This document shows, piece by piece, positions 46,284 to 55,419 of a stretch of 64,000 nt of DNA (the first letter of the stretch is position 1; each line of letters opens with the position of its first letter). The notes beneath the pieces were generated by a model. That model had not been told where the DNA came from and made no database searches. It worked only from the letters and a program-made list of their open reading frames with translations. Source of the stretch: Pseudonocardia sp. TRM90224 (GTDB lineage Bacteria; Actinomycetota; Actinomycetes; Mycobacteriales; Pseudonocardiaceae); contig NZ_JAJGSX010000006.1 in assembly GCF_021245725.1 (NCBI RefSeq), forward strand, positions 124,001-188,000. Reading direction: 5' to 3'. Both the position numbers and the translations under genes were made by a program.

Positions 46284-47141
46284 ATGCCTGCCCGCACGTT
46301 GCTGACCCCCGGCGTGGTCGGACCCATCCGTCCCGTCCCCGCGCACATCCCGCGCCCGGAGTACGTCGGCAAGAAGCGGCCGTCGCGCAGCAACGACCCG
46401 TGGGTGCAGACGCCGGAGATCATCGAGGCGATGCGCGTGGCCAGCCGCATCGCCGCGCAGGCGCTGCAGGCCGGCGGCGCGGCCGTCGTACCGGGCGTGA
46501 CCACCGACGAGATCGACCGCGTGGTGCACGAGTTCCTCGTCGACCACGACGCCTACCCGTCGACGCTCGGCTACAAGGACTTCCCGAAGTCCTGCTGCAC
46601 CAGCCTCAACGAGGTCATCTGCCACGGCATCCCCGACTCGACCGTGATCGAGGAGGGCGACATCGTCAACATCGACGTCACCGCCTTCATCGGCGGCGTC
46701 CACGGCGACACCAACGCGACCTTCCTCGCCGGCGAGGTGGCCGAGGAGGACCGGCTGCTGGTCGAGCGCACCCGCGAGGCCACCCTGCGTGCGATCAAGG
46801 CAGTGCGACCGGGCCGCGAGCTCAACGTCGTCGGCCGGGTGATCGAGTCCTACGCCAAGCGCTTCGGCTACGGCGTGGTGCGCGACTTCACCGGCCACGG
46901 CATCGGACGCAGCTTCCACAGCGGGCTGGTGGTGCTGCACTACGACGAGCCGAACGTGCACACGGTCCTCGAAGAGGGCATGACCTTCACGATCGAGCCC
47001 ATGATCACGCTCGGCTCGATCGACTACGACATCTGGGACGACGACTGGACCGTCGTCACGAAGGACCGCTCCCGCACCGCGCAGTTCGAGCACACGATCG
47101 TCGTGACGGCCGACGGCTCGGAGATCCTCACGCTCCCGTAG
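46284..47141 (+). CDS. map: Methionine aminopeptidase type I
   Basis: Removes initiator methionine from nascent proteins; metal-dependent, 285 aa. The pita-bread fold includes [21 protein letters not shown], the metal ligands in [28 protein letters not shown] and TIEPMITLG. The ~40-residue N-terminal extension is Pro-rich ([16 protein letters not shown]), like the SH3-binding-type extension of mycobacterial MetAP1c. Confidence 0.96.
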   Translation: MPARTLLTPGVVGPIRPVPAHIPRPEYVGKKRPSRSNDPWVQTPEIIEAMRVASRIAAQALQAGGAAVVPGVTTDEIDRVVHEFLVDHDAYPSTLGYKDFPKSCCTSLNEVICHGIPDSTVIEEGDIVNIDVTAFIGGVHGDTNATFLAGEVAEEDRLLVERTREATLRAIKAVRPGRELNVVGRVIESYAKRFGYGVVRDFTGHGIGRSFHSGLVVLHYDEPNVHTVLEEGMTFTIEPMITLGSIDYDIWDDDWTVVTKDRSRTAQFEHTIVVTADGSEILTLP

Positions 47142-47177
47142 CTTGAGATTCGCCTTCAGCCGGCCGGAACCCGCACG

Positions 47178-47183
47178 TAGCTT
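47178..47183 (+). promoter_or_regulatory. -10 box for the 47190 gene
   Basis: TAGCTT ends 6 nt before the ATG. The nine-base string GTAGCTTGA also occurs across the map stop codon 38 nt upstream. Confidence 0.4.
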
Positions 47184-47189
47184 GAAGGC

Positions 47190-47765
47190 ATGGCCAAGGT
47201 CTACGAGGCGATCGACGGCAAGCTCCGCGCGTTCATCGAGTCCCAACCGGTCTTCTTCGTGGCCACTGCGCCGCTCGCGGGCGACGGCATGGTCAACCTC
47301 TCGCCGAAGGGCACCGTCGGCACGTTCCGCGTCGTCGACGAGCGCACGTTCGCCTACCTCGACCTCACCGGCAGCGGCGTCGAGACGATCGCGCACCTGC
47401 AGGAGAACGGGCGGATCTGCGTGATGTTCTGCGCGTTCGACGGCGCGCCCAAGATCGTGCGGCTGCACGGCACCGGGCGGATCACGTTCGCCGACGACCC
47501 CGGGTTCGCGGCCGAGTTCGAGCCGTTCGGCGCGGCCGGCCAGGACCGGCGCCCGCAGACCCGCGGCGTGATCACCGTCGACGTCGCCAGGATCTCCGAC
47601 GCCTGCGGCTACGCGGTTCCACGGATGCAGCTCGTGGAGGAACGCGACATCCTCGACGCGTGGTCGCAGACCCGCGGGCCGGAGCGGCTCGCGACCTACC
47701 ATGCCACCCGCAACGCGAGCAGCCTCGACGGACTCCCGGGCCTTCCGGTGCCCACTCGGGCCTAA
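47190..47765 (+). CDS. Pyridoxamine 5'-phosphate oxidase family flavoprotein
   Basis: A 191-aa split-barrel protein that should bind FMN or F420. VFFVATAPLAGDGMVNLSPK at the N-terminus, YLDLTGSGVETIAHLQENG and RICVMFCAFDGAPKIVRLHG are typical. It is not PdxH itself, because the substrate motifs of that enzyme are missing; the redox substrate is unknown. Confidence 0.85.
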   Translation: MAKVYEAIDGKLRAFIESQPVFFVATAPLAGDGMVNLSPKGTVGTFRVVDERTFAYLDLTGSGVETIAHLQENGRICVMFCAFDGAPKIVRLHGTGRITFADDPGFAAEFEPFGAAGQDRRPQTRGVITVDVARISDACGYAVPRMQLVEERDILDAWSQTRGPERLATYHATRNASSLDGLPGLPVPTRA

Positions 47766-47853
47766 GGAGCGCCTAGGACCAGGATCACCGCCGGGCCAGG
47801 TGCGACTCCGTCGGGTGACGGGGGATGATCCCCGCTGACGCCGAGGAGGATGC

Positions 47854-48621
47854 ATGACGGGAGCTCGACAGCTGACCGGTTGGGAGAAGCTCCGGCTGAG
47901 CTTCTCGCGCCGGTGGACCGATTCCGGGTTCTGGTACGGGCTGGCGATCGCGGTGATCTGGCCGTTCGCCATGTTCGGCACCCGGATCGGCTGGCGCGGC
48001 GGCGAGCACATCCCGCGCACCGGTGGTGCGCTGCTGGCGATCAACCACGTCTCGTTCTCCGACCCGATCTTCAACGTGGCGTTCGGCATCAGCCACGGCC
48101 GGATGCCGCGGTTCCTCGCGAAGTCCGAGCTGTGGAGCATGCCGGTCGTGAAGTACGTCCTCGCAGGTGGGAAGCACATCCCGGTGTACCGCGAGTCGAC
48201 GCGCGCGGCGGATGCGTTCCGCGGTGCGATCGAGGCCGTGCAGCGCGGCGAGATCGTCGCGTTCTACCCGGAGGGCACCTACACCGCCGATCCCGACGGC
48301 TGGCCGATGAAGTCGAAGAACGGCATCGGGCGCATCGCGCTCGTCACCGGCGCCCCCGTCATCCCGGTCGCGAACTGGGGCAGCCAGGACGTCCTCGCGC
48401 CCGGCACGGGCAAGGTCAAGCTCTTCCCGCGCAGGCGCGTCACCGTGGTCGCCGGCCCGCCCGTCGACCTCTCGCAGTGGATGGGCGGCCCCCGCACCCG
48501 CACGGCGCTCGACGGCGCCACCGCCGCGATCATGAACGACGTCACGGCGCTGCTGGCGGGGATCAGGGACGAGCAGCCACCGGCGGAGGCGTTCGATCCC
48601 GCGGGGCAGCGGTCGGCGTAG
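47854..48621 (+). CDS. plsC: 1-acyl-sn-glycerol-3-phosphate acyltransferase
   Basis: Membrane-associated acyltransferase making phosphatidic acid; 255 aa. The catalytic NHVSFSD (HX4D) motif is at about residue 65, followed by FLAKSELW, GGKHIPVYRES and FYPEGTYT (EGT motif) for glycerol phosphate binding. One N-terminal hydrophobic segment (FWYGLAIAVIWPFAMFG) is present. GAGGA lies before the ATG. Confidence 0.93.
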   Translation: MTGARQLTGWEKLRLSFSRRWTDSGFWYGLAIAVIWPFAMFGTRIGWRGGEHIPRTGGALLAINHVSFSDPIFNVAFGISHGRMPRFLAKSELWSMPVVKYVLAGGKHIPVYRESTRAADAFRGAIEAVQRGEIVAFYPEGTYTADPDGWPMKSKNGIGRIALVTGAPVIPVANWGSQDVLAPGTGKVKLFPRRRVTVVAGPPVDLSQWMGGPRTRTALDGATAAIMNDVTALLAGIRDEQPPAEAFDPAGQRSA

Positions 48622-48646
48622 GGGCCACCGGCCACGGGGCAAGGCG

Positions 48647-48703
48647 AGGGCAGGAAAGCCACTTTCCTGCCCCCACAGGGCCTGAAAGTGGCTTTCCTGC
48701 CCT
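48647..48703. repeat. Family B palindromic repeat, copy 3
   Basis: A 57-bp copy nearly identical to copy 1, between the convergent plsC and mycothione reductase genes. A GGCCGGAGGCCGGAGGGC stretch directly follows. Confidence 0.9.
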
Positions 48704-48751
48704 CCGGCCGGAGGCCGGAGGGCAGCGCCGGGGGGCCCGGGCGGCGCGGGG

Positions 48752-50116
48752 TTACAGGTCCAGGCCCAGGAGTGCGTTCTCCACGACCTCGGGCAGCCCC
48801 GGGTGGATCCAGTACTGCCCGGTTGCCATCTCCCGCGCGCCGAGGCCGAACGACATGGCCTGGATGAGGGGTTGGATGACGGTCGAGGCCTGCGCGCCCA
48901 TCACGTGCGCGCCGAGCAGTCGCCCCGTGCCGCGCTCGGCGATGATCTTGCAGAAGCCGATGGTGTCCTCCATCGCCCACCCGTAGGCGACGTCGCCGTA
49001 CGTCTGGATCTTGATCGTGCAGTCGTGGCCGGCCGCGCGGACCTCCGCCTCCGTCATGCCCACGCTCGCGATCTGCGGGTACGTGAACACCGCCGATGGG
49101 ACGAAGCGGTGGTCCGTGCGCCGCGGCGCGTCGGGGTGCAGGAGGTTGTGCGCGACCACCTTGGCCTCGTGGTTCGCCACGTGCTTGAGCTGGAACGGCG
49201 AGCTGACGTCACCGAGGGCGAAGATCCCGTCGACGGTGGTGCGCTGCTGGTCGTCGACGACGACCCGGCCGTCGGGGTGCTGCATGACGCCGGTGCGGGC
49301 CACGTCGAGGTGGTCGGCGTTGGGCACCCGCCCGGTGGCGACGAGCAGCATGTCGCCGCGCACCACCGAGCCGTCGGTCAGCTCGACGGCGACCTCCGTG
49401 GCGTCGCCGGTGACCCGCAGGATCTGGCGGCCGCGGTGCAGGTCCCAGCGGTCGGCGGCGATCGCGGTGAACCGCTCGGACACGGTCTCGTCCTGGCCGC
49501 GCAGCATCCGGTCGCCCCGCAGCACCATCGAGACCCGGGTGCCCAGCGCGGAGAACACGTGCGCGAACTCCGCGGCGATGTACCCGCCGCCGACGATCAC
49601 CAGGCGCTCGGGGAGGTCGGGGATGCGCATGATCGTGTCCGACGTGTGGAACGGCACGCCGGAGCGCTCCACCGGCTCGGGGATGCTGGGCCGGCTCCCC
49701 GCCGCGATGACGATCCGGTCGGCGGTGAACTCGGGGCCGCCGTCGATGCGCAGCCGCTTCTGCCCGGTGAAGCGGGCGTGCCCCTCGTACACGGTCACGT
49801 TGGGGGAGCGGTCGACGCGGTACTCCCGCCCGCCGGCCGAGATGGGGTCGATGCGGCCGAAGACCCGGTCGCGGATGTCGCGCCAGCGCACCTTGTCGAT
49901 GCTCGCGTCGACGCCGTAGCGGGCGGAGATCCGCACCAGCTGCGCGAGGTCGGCCGGGTAGACGTACATCTTCGTCGGGATGCAGCCCACGTTCAGGCAC
50001 GTGCCGCCGAACACGCCGTGCTCGACGAGCGCGACGTCGAGGTGGTCGAACCTGCCGTCGACGATCGAGTTCCCGGAGCCGGTACCGATGACGACGAGAT
50101 CGTGGTGGTGGGACAC
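48752..50116 (-). CDS. mtr: Mycothione reductase
   Basis: FAD- and NADPH-dependent disulfide reductase that regenerates mycothiol; 454 aa. FAD site [15 protein letters not shown], redox disulfide [18 protein letters not shown] site [12 protein letters not shown] and the dimer-interface histidine region [18 protein letters not shown]. The GTGSGN variant and overall match point to Mtr rather than lipoamide dehydrogenase. This shows that the organism uses mycothiol. It is divergent from elaA. Confidence 0.94.
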   Translation of the reverse strand: MSHHHDLVVIGTGSGNSIVDGRFDHLDVALVEHGVFGGTCLNVGCIPTKMYVYPADLAQLVRISARYGVDASIDKVRWRDIRDRVFGRIDPISAGGREYRVDRSPNVTVYEGHARFTGQKRLRIDGGPEFTADRIVIAAGSRPSIPEPVERSGVPFHTSDTIMRIPDLPERLVIVGGGYIAAEFAHVFSALGTRVSMVLRGDRMLRGQDETVSERFTAIAADRWDLHRGRQILRVTGDATEVAVELTDGSVVRGDMLLVATGRVPNADHLDVARTGVMQHPDGRVVVDDQQRTTVDGIFALGDVSSPFQLKHVANHEAKVVAHNLLHPDAPRRTDHRFVPSAVFTYPQIASVGMTEAEVRAAGHDCTIKIQTYGDVAYGWAMEDTIGFCKIIAERGTGRLLGAHVMGAQASTVIQPLIQAMSFGLGAREMATGQYWIHPGLPEVVENALLGLDL

Positions 50117-50172
50117 ATGACGAGGCTACGTGGGCGCCGCGCGACCCGGCCGAGACGTAAGGGATCTGGTAG

Positions 50173-50646
50173 ATGTCTCTGATGACCGAGTCGACGACGG
50201 CCACCGTCCACCGCGCCTGGGCGGCCGATCTCGACCCCGCCACCCTCTACGAGCTGCTCCGGCTGCGGGTCGAGGTGTTCGTCGTCGAGCAAGCCTGCCC
50301 GTACGGCGAGCTGGACGGGCGCGACCTCGAGGACGCCGCGCGGCACTACTGGCTGGTGGGCCACCACGGCAACCCGGCGCCGGTCCTCGGGTACGTGCGG
50401 CTGCTGCGGGAGGCCGAGGACGAGTTCCTCATCGGGCGGCTCTGCACGGCCCGGACGGCACGTGGGCACGGACTCGGCCGTCAGCTGATGGAGGCCGCGC
50501 TCGCCGAGGTCGGCGACGCCACCTGCCTGCTGCACGTCCAGGAGCACCTCGCCGGTTTCTACCAGGCCTTCGGCTTCGTGATCAGCGGCGATTCGTACGT
50601 TTGGGAAGGTGTTTCGCGCGTTCCGATGCGCCGTGAGGGGCGCTGA
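50173..50646 (+). CDS. elaA: ElaA-type GNAT acetyltransferase
   Basis: A 157-aa GNAT protein of the ElaA group. LYELLRLRVEVFVVEQACPY is the conserved N-terminal segment and RTARGHGLGRQLMEAAL the acetyl-CoA loop; YQAFGFVISGDSYVWEGV closes the fold. Substrate unknown. ATG 50173 or 50182 are both possible. In M. tuberculosis the same gene follows close to mtr. Confidence 0.9.
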   Translation: MSLMTESTTATVHRAWAADLDPATLYELLRLRVEVFVVEQACPYGELDGRDLEDAARHYWLVGHHGNPAPVLGYVRLLREAEDEFLIGRLCTARTARGHGLGRQLMEAALAEVGDATCLLHVQEHLAGFYQAFGFVISGDSYVWEGVSRVPMRREGR

Positions 50647-50787
50647 TCGGTCCTGGGAGCGCCCTAGCGAGTCCACGCGCTCCGCAGGATGGTGGACATC
50701 GGCCGAGTCCTGCTTTCCTGCAGGCCAACGTGCGGGATACTTCGCGCCGACGCGAGCGCAGCAAGGAGCCGAATCGATGAGTGGGCG

Positions 50788-51312
50788 ATGAGCGAGGACC
50801 CGACGCGGGCGACGGCGATCCCGTCCGACCTGCCGACGCACGGCCGGGTCGGCCCGGCCGATCCGCATGCCGACCCGGCAACCGACCCGAACATGCGACC
50901 GGTCCGGTTCGACGACGCCGAGGGGCCGACGGTGCCGACCAAGGCCGACCGGCACAAGCGTGAACGGGCCGCACCGGATCATGAGGACGACGACCGGCCG
51001 GTCGTCGAGAACGACACCACGCAGGAGCTGGAACGGGAGCAGCCGAAGGAGCCGCCGGCTGTCACGAGGTCGCGCACCGGCGGCCTGTGGACAGGGCTCA
51101 TCCTCTCGGCGCTGGTGCTGCTGCTCCTGCTGATCTTCATCCTGCAGAACAGCGCACCGATGCAGATCACGTTCCTGGCGTTCACCGGCTCGCTGCCGAC
51201 GGGGGTCGCGCTGCTCTTCGCGGCGATCGCCGGGCTGCTGCTCGTCGCGATCCCCGGTGGCCTGCGGATGATGCAGCTGCGCCGCGCCGCCCGCCGCGGC
51301 TCCAGGCATTGA
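50788..51312 (+). CDS. LapA-domain membrane protein
   Basis: A 174-aa protein with a long acidic, Asp/Pro-rich cytoplasmic N-terminus (1-110) and two TM helices (WTGLILSALVLLLLLIFILQ and GVALLFAAIAGLLLVAIPGG) typical of LapA/DUF1049. Role unclear. ATG 50788 overlaps the stop of a four-codon ORF (ATGAGTGGGCGATGA, 50777-50791) that carries the ribosome site AAGGAG (50763-50768), so translation may be coupled. The next gene's ATG overlaps its stop. Confidence 0.78.
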   Translation: MSEDPTRATAIPSDLPTHGRVGPADPHADPATDPNMRPVRFDDAEGPTVPTKADRHKRERAAPDHEDDDRPVVENDTTQELEREQPKEPPAVTRSRTGGLWTGLILSALVLLLLLIFILQNSAPMQITFLAFTGSLPTGVALLFAAIAGLLLVAIPGGLRMMQLRRAARRGSRH

Positions 51313-52421
51313 TGGCGCCGATGCTGACGATCGGTGGCCGCCCGCTCCCGGTGGTGGGCAGGGCACGCATGTACGTCTGCGGCATCACGCCGTACGACAC
51401 GACCCACCTCGGCCACGCCGCGACGTTCGTGTGGGCCGACGTGGCCGCGCGTGTGCTGCGGCACCTCGGCGTCGACGTCGAGGTCTGCCGCAACGTCACC
51501 GATGTCGACGACGTCCTCGACGCGGCGGCGGCCAGCAGCGGCGCGCGGCCCGACAGCTTCGCCGCCGTGCAGCAGTTCCGCTTCGACCGCGACATGGCGG
51601 CGCTCGGCGTCCGGCGGCCCGTGCACGAGCCGCGGGCGCACAACCACGTCGGGCAGGTGGTGACGCTGGCCGCCGCGCTGCTGGAGAGCGGCGCGGCCTA
51701 CCTGCGGGGCGGGACGATCTGGTTCCGCGGCGACGACGTCCCGGCGCGCGCCGGGCTGGACACGGCCGCGGCGGCCGAGCTTGCCGCGGAGTTCGGGCAC
51801 CGGTTCGACGCCGACGCCGAGGGGCCGGCCGACGTGCCGCTCTGGCGCGCCGCGCGGCCCGGTGAGGCCGCGTGGCCGAGCCCGTGGGGCGAGGGCCGGC
51901 CGGGATGGCACGCCGAGTGCGCCGCGATGGCGCTGACGACGTTCGGGCCCTCGCTCGACCTGCACGCGGGCGGCGCCGACCTGCGGTTCCCGCACCACGC
52001 ATACGAGTCGGCGATGGCGGAGGCCGTCACGGGGGTGCGGCCGTTCGCCCGCGCGTGGATGCATGTGGGGACCGTGCGGTACGAGGGCGCGAAGATGGCC
52101 AAGTCGACCGGCAACCTCGTGCTCGTCTCCGACGTGCTGGCGGACCACCCGGCGGCCGCGCTGCGTTTGCTGCTGGTCGACCGGCAGTGGGCTCGTGAAT
52201 GGGACTACGAGCCGGCCGGTCTCGACGCCGCCGCGGCGCGGCTGGAGCGGCTCTACGCGGTGGCCGCACGCGGGTTGGGGGAGACCGGGAGCGCGGCGGA
52301 GACCGTCACGGCTGCGCTGCTGGCCGACCTCGACGTGCCGAGGGCACTGGACGTCGCCGAGGAGGCGGGCGGCGATGCCGCCCGCCTCGTGCTCTCGATG
52401 TTGGGACTCGCGCTCGCCTAG
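51312..52421 (+). CDS. MshC-like cysteine ligase (class I aminoacyl-tRNA synthetase fold)
   Basis: A 369-aa relative of cysteine:GlcN-inositol ligase MshC (about 410 aa) rather than true CysRS: MYVCGITPYDTTHLGHAAT has the MshC form of the HIGH motif, and WRAARPGEAAWPSPWGEG and GWHAECAAMAL are close to MshC. The KMSKS loop is KMAKSTGNLV. Zn-ligand candidates are the Cys of VCGI, the Cys of HAEC and His in FPHHAYES. It lacks the extended N-terminus (~40 aa) of mycobacterial MshC and has a shortened tail. It lies 1.2 kb from mycothione reductase and overlaps the LapA-like gene by 1 nt. Confidence 0.85.
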   Translation: MAPMLTIGGRPLPVVGRARMYVCGITPYDTTHLGHAATFVWADVAARVLRHLGVDVEVCRNVTDVDDVLDAAAASSGARPDSFAAVQQFRFDRDMAALGVRRPVHEPRAHNHVGQVVTLAAALLESGAAYLRGGTIWFRGDDVPARAGLDTAAAAELAAEFGHRFDADAEGPADVPLWRAARPGEAAWPSPWGEGRPGWHAECAAMALTTFGPSLDLHAGGADLRFPHHAYESAMAEAVTGVRPFARAWMHVGTVRYEGAKMAKSTGNLVLVSDVLADHPAAALRLLLVDRQWAREWDYEPAGLDAAAARLERLYAVAARGLGETGSAAETVTAALLADLDVPRALDVAEEAGGDAARLVLSMLGLALA

Positions 52422-52427
52422 GGTCTG

Positions 52428-53936
52428 TCAGGCGGCGCGGCGGCCGTTCGGCCGGCCGCTGCGGTTGCCGTTGCCGCCGTAGCCGCCGCCGTTGCCGCTG
52501 CCACCATTGCCACCGCCGCGCCGGCGGCGCCCGCCGTTGCCCCGCGGTGCCTGCGCCGGCTTGGGCGCCTCGACGATCGGCACCCCCGACGGGGGCCGGG
52601 CGCCGGTGATCGCGGTCAGCGCGGCGGTGCCCGGTGCGACGTCGGTGTGCGTGGCGCGGACCCCGGCGAGCCGGGTGAGCCGCTCCACGTCGCGCCGCTC
52701 CGGCGCGGTGACCATCGTGACGACCGTGCCGGAGTCGCCGGCCCGCGCGGTGCGGCCCGCGCGGTGCAGGTAGTCCTTCGGGTCGGCCGGCGGGTCGACG
52801 TGCACGACGAGGCTGACGTCGTCGATGTGGATGCCGCGTGCGGCGACGTCCGTCGCGACGAGCACGGGCGTGCGCCCCTCCTTGAACTCGGCGATCGCCC
52901 GGTTGCGTGCGTTCTGCGCCTTGCCACCGTGCAGCGCGCCCGCGGCCACACCTTCCCTGCGGAGGGTCTTCACCAGCCGGTCGACGCCGTGCTTGGTGCG
53001 CACGAACAGGATCGTGCGCCCCTCGCGGGCGGCGATCTCGGCGACGATCCGCGGCTTCGCGGCGGTGTCGACGTGCAGCACGTGGTGGTCCATCGTCGAG
53101 ACCGAACCGGTCGGGGGCGCGACCGAGCGGGTCACCGGGTCGGTCAGGTACTGGCGGACCAGCGTGCCGACGTCGCCGTCGAGCGTTGCGGAGAACAGCA
53201 GCCGCTGCCCGTCGCGCGGGGTGAGGTCGAGGATGGCCCTGACCTGGGGCAGGAACCCCATGTCGGCCATCCGGTCGGCCTCGTCGATCGCGGTGACCGT
53301 CACCGCCGAGAGGTCGGCGGTGCGCTGGTTGGTGTGGTCGGTCAGCCGGCCCGGAGTGGCGACCAGCAGGTCGACCCCACGCTGCAGGTCGGCGGCCTGC
53401 CGGTTGAACGACATCCCTCCGACGACCGCGGCGGTGGTCAGCCCGAGCGCCTTCGCGTACGGCACGAGCGCGTCGACGACCTGCTGCGCGAGCTCGCGGG
53501 TCGGGACGAGCACGAGCCCACGCGGCTGGCGTGCGCGGGCGCGCCCGCCGGCCAGCCGCGAGAGCAGGGCCAGCCCGAAGGCGAGCGTCTTGCCGGAGCC
53601 GGTCTGGCCACGGCCGAGCAGGTCACGCCCTTCGAGCGTGACGGGCAGGGTGGCCGCCTGGATCGGGAACGGCTCGGTGAAGCCGCCGGCCTCGAGCGCG
53701 CGGAGCACCGGGGCGGGCAGCCCCAGCTGCTCGAACGACGGCATGCCGGTGGCCGGCACCGTCCAGGTCTCCTCCGGCGGCATCGTGGTCGCGGTGGCGA
53801 GCACGGGAGCGCCGGCGCCGCGGCCGCGGCTCCGGGTCGAGCTGGGGCGTCCGCGGCCGGTGCGGCGCGGGCGCGAGTTCGCCGGGAATGCCGAGCCGGA
53901 TGTCGGCGCAGCACGGCGAGAAGTCGGGGATGACAA
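52428..53936 (-). CDS. DEAD-box RNA helicase (RhlE-like)
   Basis: ATP-dependent RNA helicase, 502 aa, for RNA unwinding and ribosome assembly or cold response. Q motif FTEPFPIQAATLPV, GQTGSGKT (motif I), PTRELAQQ (Ia), TPGRL (Ib), IDEADRM (DEAD, II), SATL (III), VATDVAARGI (V) and HRAGRTARAG (VI). The C-terminus is Gly/Asn/Arg-rich (GNGGRRRRGGGNGGSGNGG). I chose TTG 53936 because GGAGG (53942-53946) lies exactly 5 nt upstream; an ATG at 53963 lies inside a palindrome. Confidence 0.93.
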   Translation of the reverse strand: MSSPTSRRAAPTSGSAFPANSRPRRTGRGRPSSTRSRGRGAGAPVLATATTMPPEETWTVPATGMPSFEQLGLPAPVLRALEAGGFTEPFPIQAATLPVTLEGRDLLGRGQTGSGKTLAFGLALLSRLAGGRARARQPRGLVLVPTRELAQQVVDALVPYAKALGLTTAAVVGGMSFNRQAADLQRGVDLLVATPGRLTDHTNQRTADLSAVTVTAIDEADRMADMGFLPQVRAILDLTPRDGQRLLFSATLDGDVGTLVRQYLTDPVTRSVAPPTGSVSTMDHHVLHVDTAAKPRIVAEIAAREGRTILFVRTKHGVDRLVKTLRREGVAAGALHGGKAQNARNRAIAEFKEGRTPVLVATDVAARGIHIDDVSLVVHVDPPADPKDYLHRAGRTARAGDSGTVVTMVTAPERRDVERLTRLAGVRATHTDVAPGTAALTAITGARPPSGVPIVEAPKPAQAPRGNGGRRRRGGGNGGSGNGGGYGGNGNRSGRPNGRRAA

Positions 53937-53946
53937 GCGAACCTCC

Positions 53947-53963
53947 GTGACGTGGCACGTCAC
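53947..53963. promoter_or_regulatory. Palindrome in the helicase 5' leader
   Basis: GTGACGTG-G-CACGTCAC, a perfect 17-bp palindrome with 8-bp arms, next to the ribosome site. It may be an operator or an mRNA hairpin that controls helicase translation, for example with temperature. Confidence 0.45.
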
Positions 53964-54131
53964 ACGGAGAAACAGCGCCGAGATGACGGCGGCTGGGATC
54001 TCGACGGGACGAGCCCGGGCGCGGTCGTCGCGCCCTGAAATGAGAACTGCGGGAGCGCCGCGGGACGGTGGCCGGCGAGCGCTTGATCGATTCTAGCCCA
54101 GTGCTCGCCGACCACCGCCCCTTCGGTGCGG

Positions 54132-55088
54132 CTATTGCTGTGACATCGGTATCGCCTGTGGCATTCCCACCTCCACACGAAGATCTTCGAGGAGGCTCTC
54201 CGGATCACCGGCCGCCGCGGGCAGGCCCTTCGCGAGGAACCACTCGCCGATCCGGCGGACGTCCCGGGCCAGGAACTCCGGTCCCTGCGGGTTGCCGATC
54301 ACGTCCACGACCTGCGGAAGGTCGATCAGGACGAGCCTCCCGTCGTGGACGAGCAGGTTGTACGCGGAGAGGTCGCCGTGGGTGAGCCCGTGGCGGGCCA
54401 GCCCGAGCAACGCCTCGGTCAACTGGTGCCAGAGATCACACAGCTCGTCCTCCTCGGGGCGCAGCTGCGCGAGCCGCGGCGCCGCAGTGCCGTCGAGGCT
54501 GCCGAGGAACTCCAGCAGCAGCTCCGTGCCGTGCACCTGGACGGGGTACGGCACGGCGATCCCGTCGACCCACAGGCGGGAAAGCGCCGCGAACTCGGCG
54601 CCCGCCCACTGGCCGGCGAGGATGTCGCGACCGAACGCCGTGCGGTTCGCCATCGCCCGCATCTCGCGGGAGCGGCGCACGCGGCGACCCTCCAGGTAGC
54701 CGGCATCGCGGTGGAACATGCGGTGCTCCGCCGTCCGGTAGCGCTTCGCCGCCATGAGCGTGCGGCGACCGGTGCCGGGAACGGCACGTTCGAGCAGGTG
54801 GACGTCGGCCTCCTTGCCGGTCTTGACCACGCCGAGCTCGGTGTCGACAGCGGCGTGTTCGGTGATCACCCAGCCGGGCCGTGGTTCCGGGCCGTGTTGG
54901 GCGCCGTCCCACGTCGACCAGCGGTCGCCTTCCGGCGGACCGTCCGGCTCGACGCCATCACGCTCGTCGAGCGCGCTGAGGTCGCCACCGGCGGGTGCCT
55001 GGCGGCCGCGGCGAGGTGCTTCTTCGTCGTCGAAGCGGCCTTTGCGCCGCTTGCGGGGTGGTTCTGGGTACGAGTCGTACTCGTGCAA
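54132..55088 (-). CDS. RIO1-like serine/threonine kinase
   Basis: A 318-aa atypical protein kinase of the RIO family. Catalytic motifs: VVKTGKEADVHL with a glycine-poor loop, MAAKRYR (lysine), HGLTHGDLSAYNLLVHDGRL (HGDLSxxN, catalytic loop) and VLIDLPQVVDV (DFG equivalent). Substrates in bacteria are unknown. TTG 55088 is the likely start: AGGAG (55097-55101) is 8 nt upstream. The first ~80 residues are charged and low-complexity. The divergent gap to the MFS gene carries repeat D. Confidence 0.88.
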   Translation of the reverse strand: MHEYDSYPEPPRKRRKGRFDDEEAPRRGRQAPAGGDLSALDERDGVEPDGPPEGDRWSTWDGAQHGPEPRPGWVITEHAAVDTELGVVKTGKEADVHLLERAVPGTGRRTLMAAKRYRTAEHRMFHRDAGYLEGRRVRRSREMRAMANRTAFGRDILAGQWAGAEFAALSRLWVDGIAVPYPVQVHGTELLLEFLGSLDGTAAPRLAQLRPEEDELCDLWHQLTEALLGLARHGLTHGDLSAYNLLVHDGRLVLIDLPQVVDVIGNPQGPEFLARDVRRIGEWFLAKGLPAAAGDPESLLEDLRVEVGMPQAIPMSQQ

Positions 55089-55272
55089 CGCAGGGTCTCC
55101 TGGGAGTGGGCCCCGCGGGAGGATCTCAGCGCGGGGCGGGAAGAGGACGGGTGCGGGACACGTCCGTGACAGGCGCGTACACGTGGCACCTCCTCGCTTC
55201 CGCCGCTGCGCGGCTCCGTGTTGCGTCGCGGTACACCGTGCCGGACCGCTCCTGCGGGTCGCAACCCAATTA

Positions 55273-55386
55273 CGCGAGTCGGGGCGCACACGCGCGCGAG
55301 TCGGGGCGCGAGCGTGTGCGAGTCGGGGTCGCCGCGCGCCCGGCTGGGTCCGACTCGCGCACGGGGTGGGCCCGACTCGCGGGCTC
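55273..55386. repeat. Degenerate GAGTC/GACTC array, left
   Basis: The 331-bp gap between the RIO kinase and MFS genes contains at least five units of GCGAGTCGGGG or its complement CCCGACTCGCG. The first three run in one orientation and the last two in the other. Spacing is irregular (about 20-30 bp). A related array lies at 57069-57312 on the other side of the MFS gene. Confidence 0.75.
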
Positions 55387-55407
55387 CCGCGGCGATGTCG
55401 CGGGCGC

Positions 55408-55413
55408 TAGGTT
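55408..55413 (+). promoter_or_regulatory. -10 box of the MFS gene
   Basis: TAGGTT ends 6 nt before GTG 55420, again a leaderless arrangement. Confidence 0.45.
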
Positions 55414-55419
55414 TCGTCC

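Noticed and set aside
43713..48179. A 1488-codon open frame on the minus strand
   Set aside because: It lies antisense to PBP, DUF3054, map, the PNPOx-like gene and plsC, all clear families on the plus strand. The open frame is a product of GC-biased third codon positions, and its translation is Arg/Asp/Val-rich without domains.
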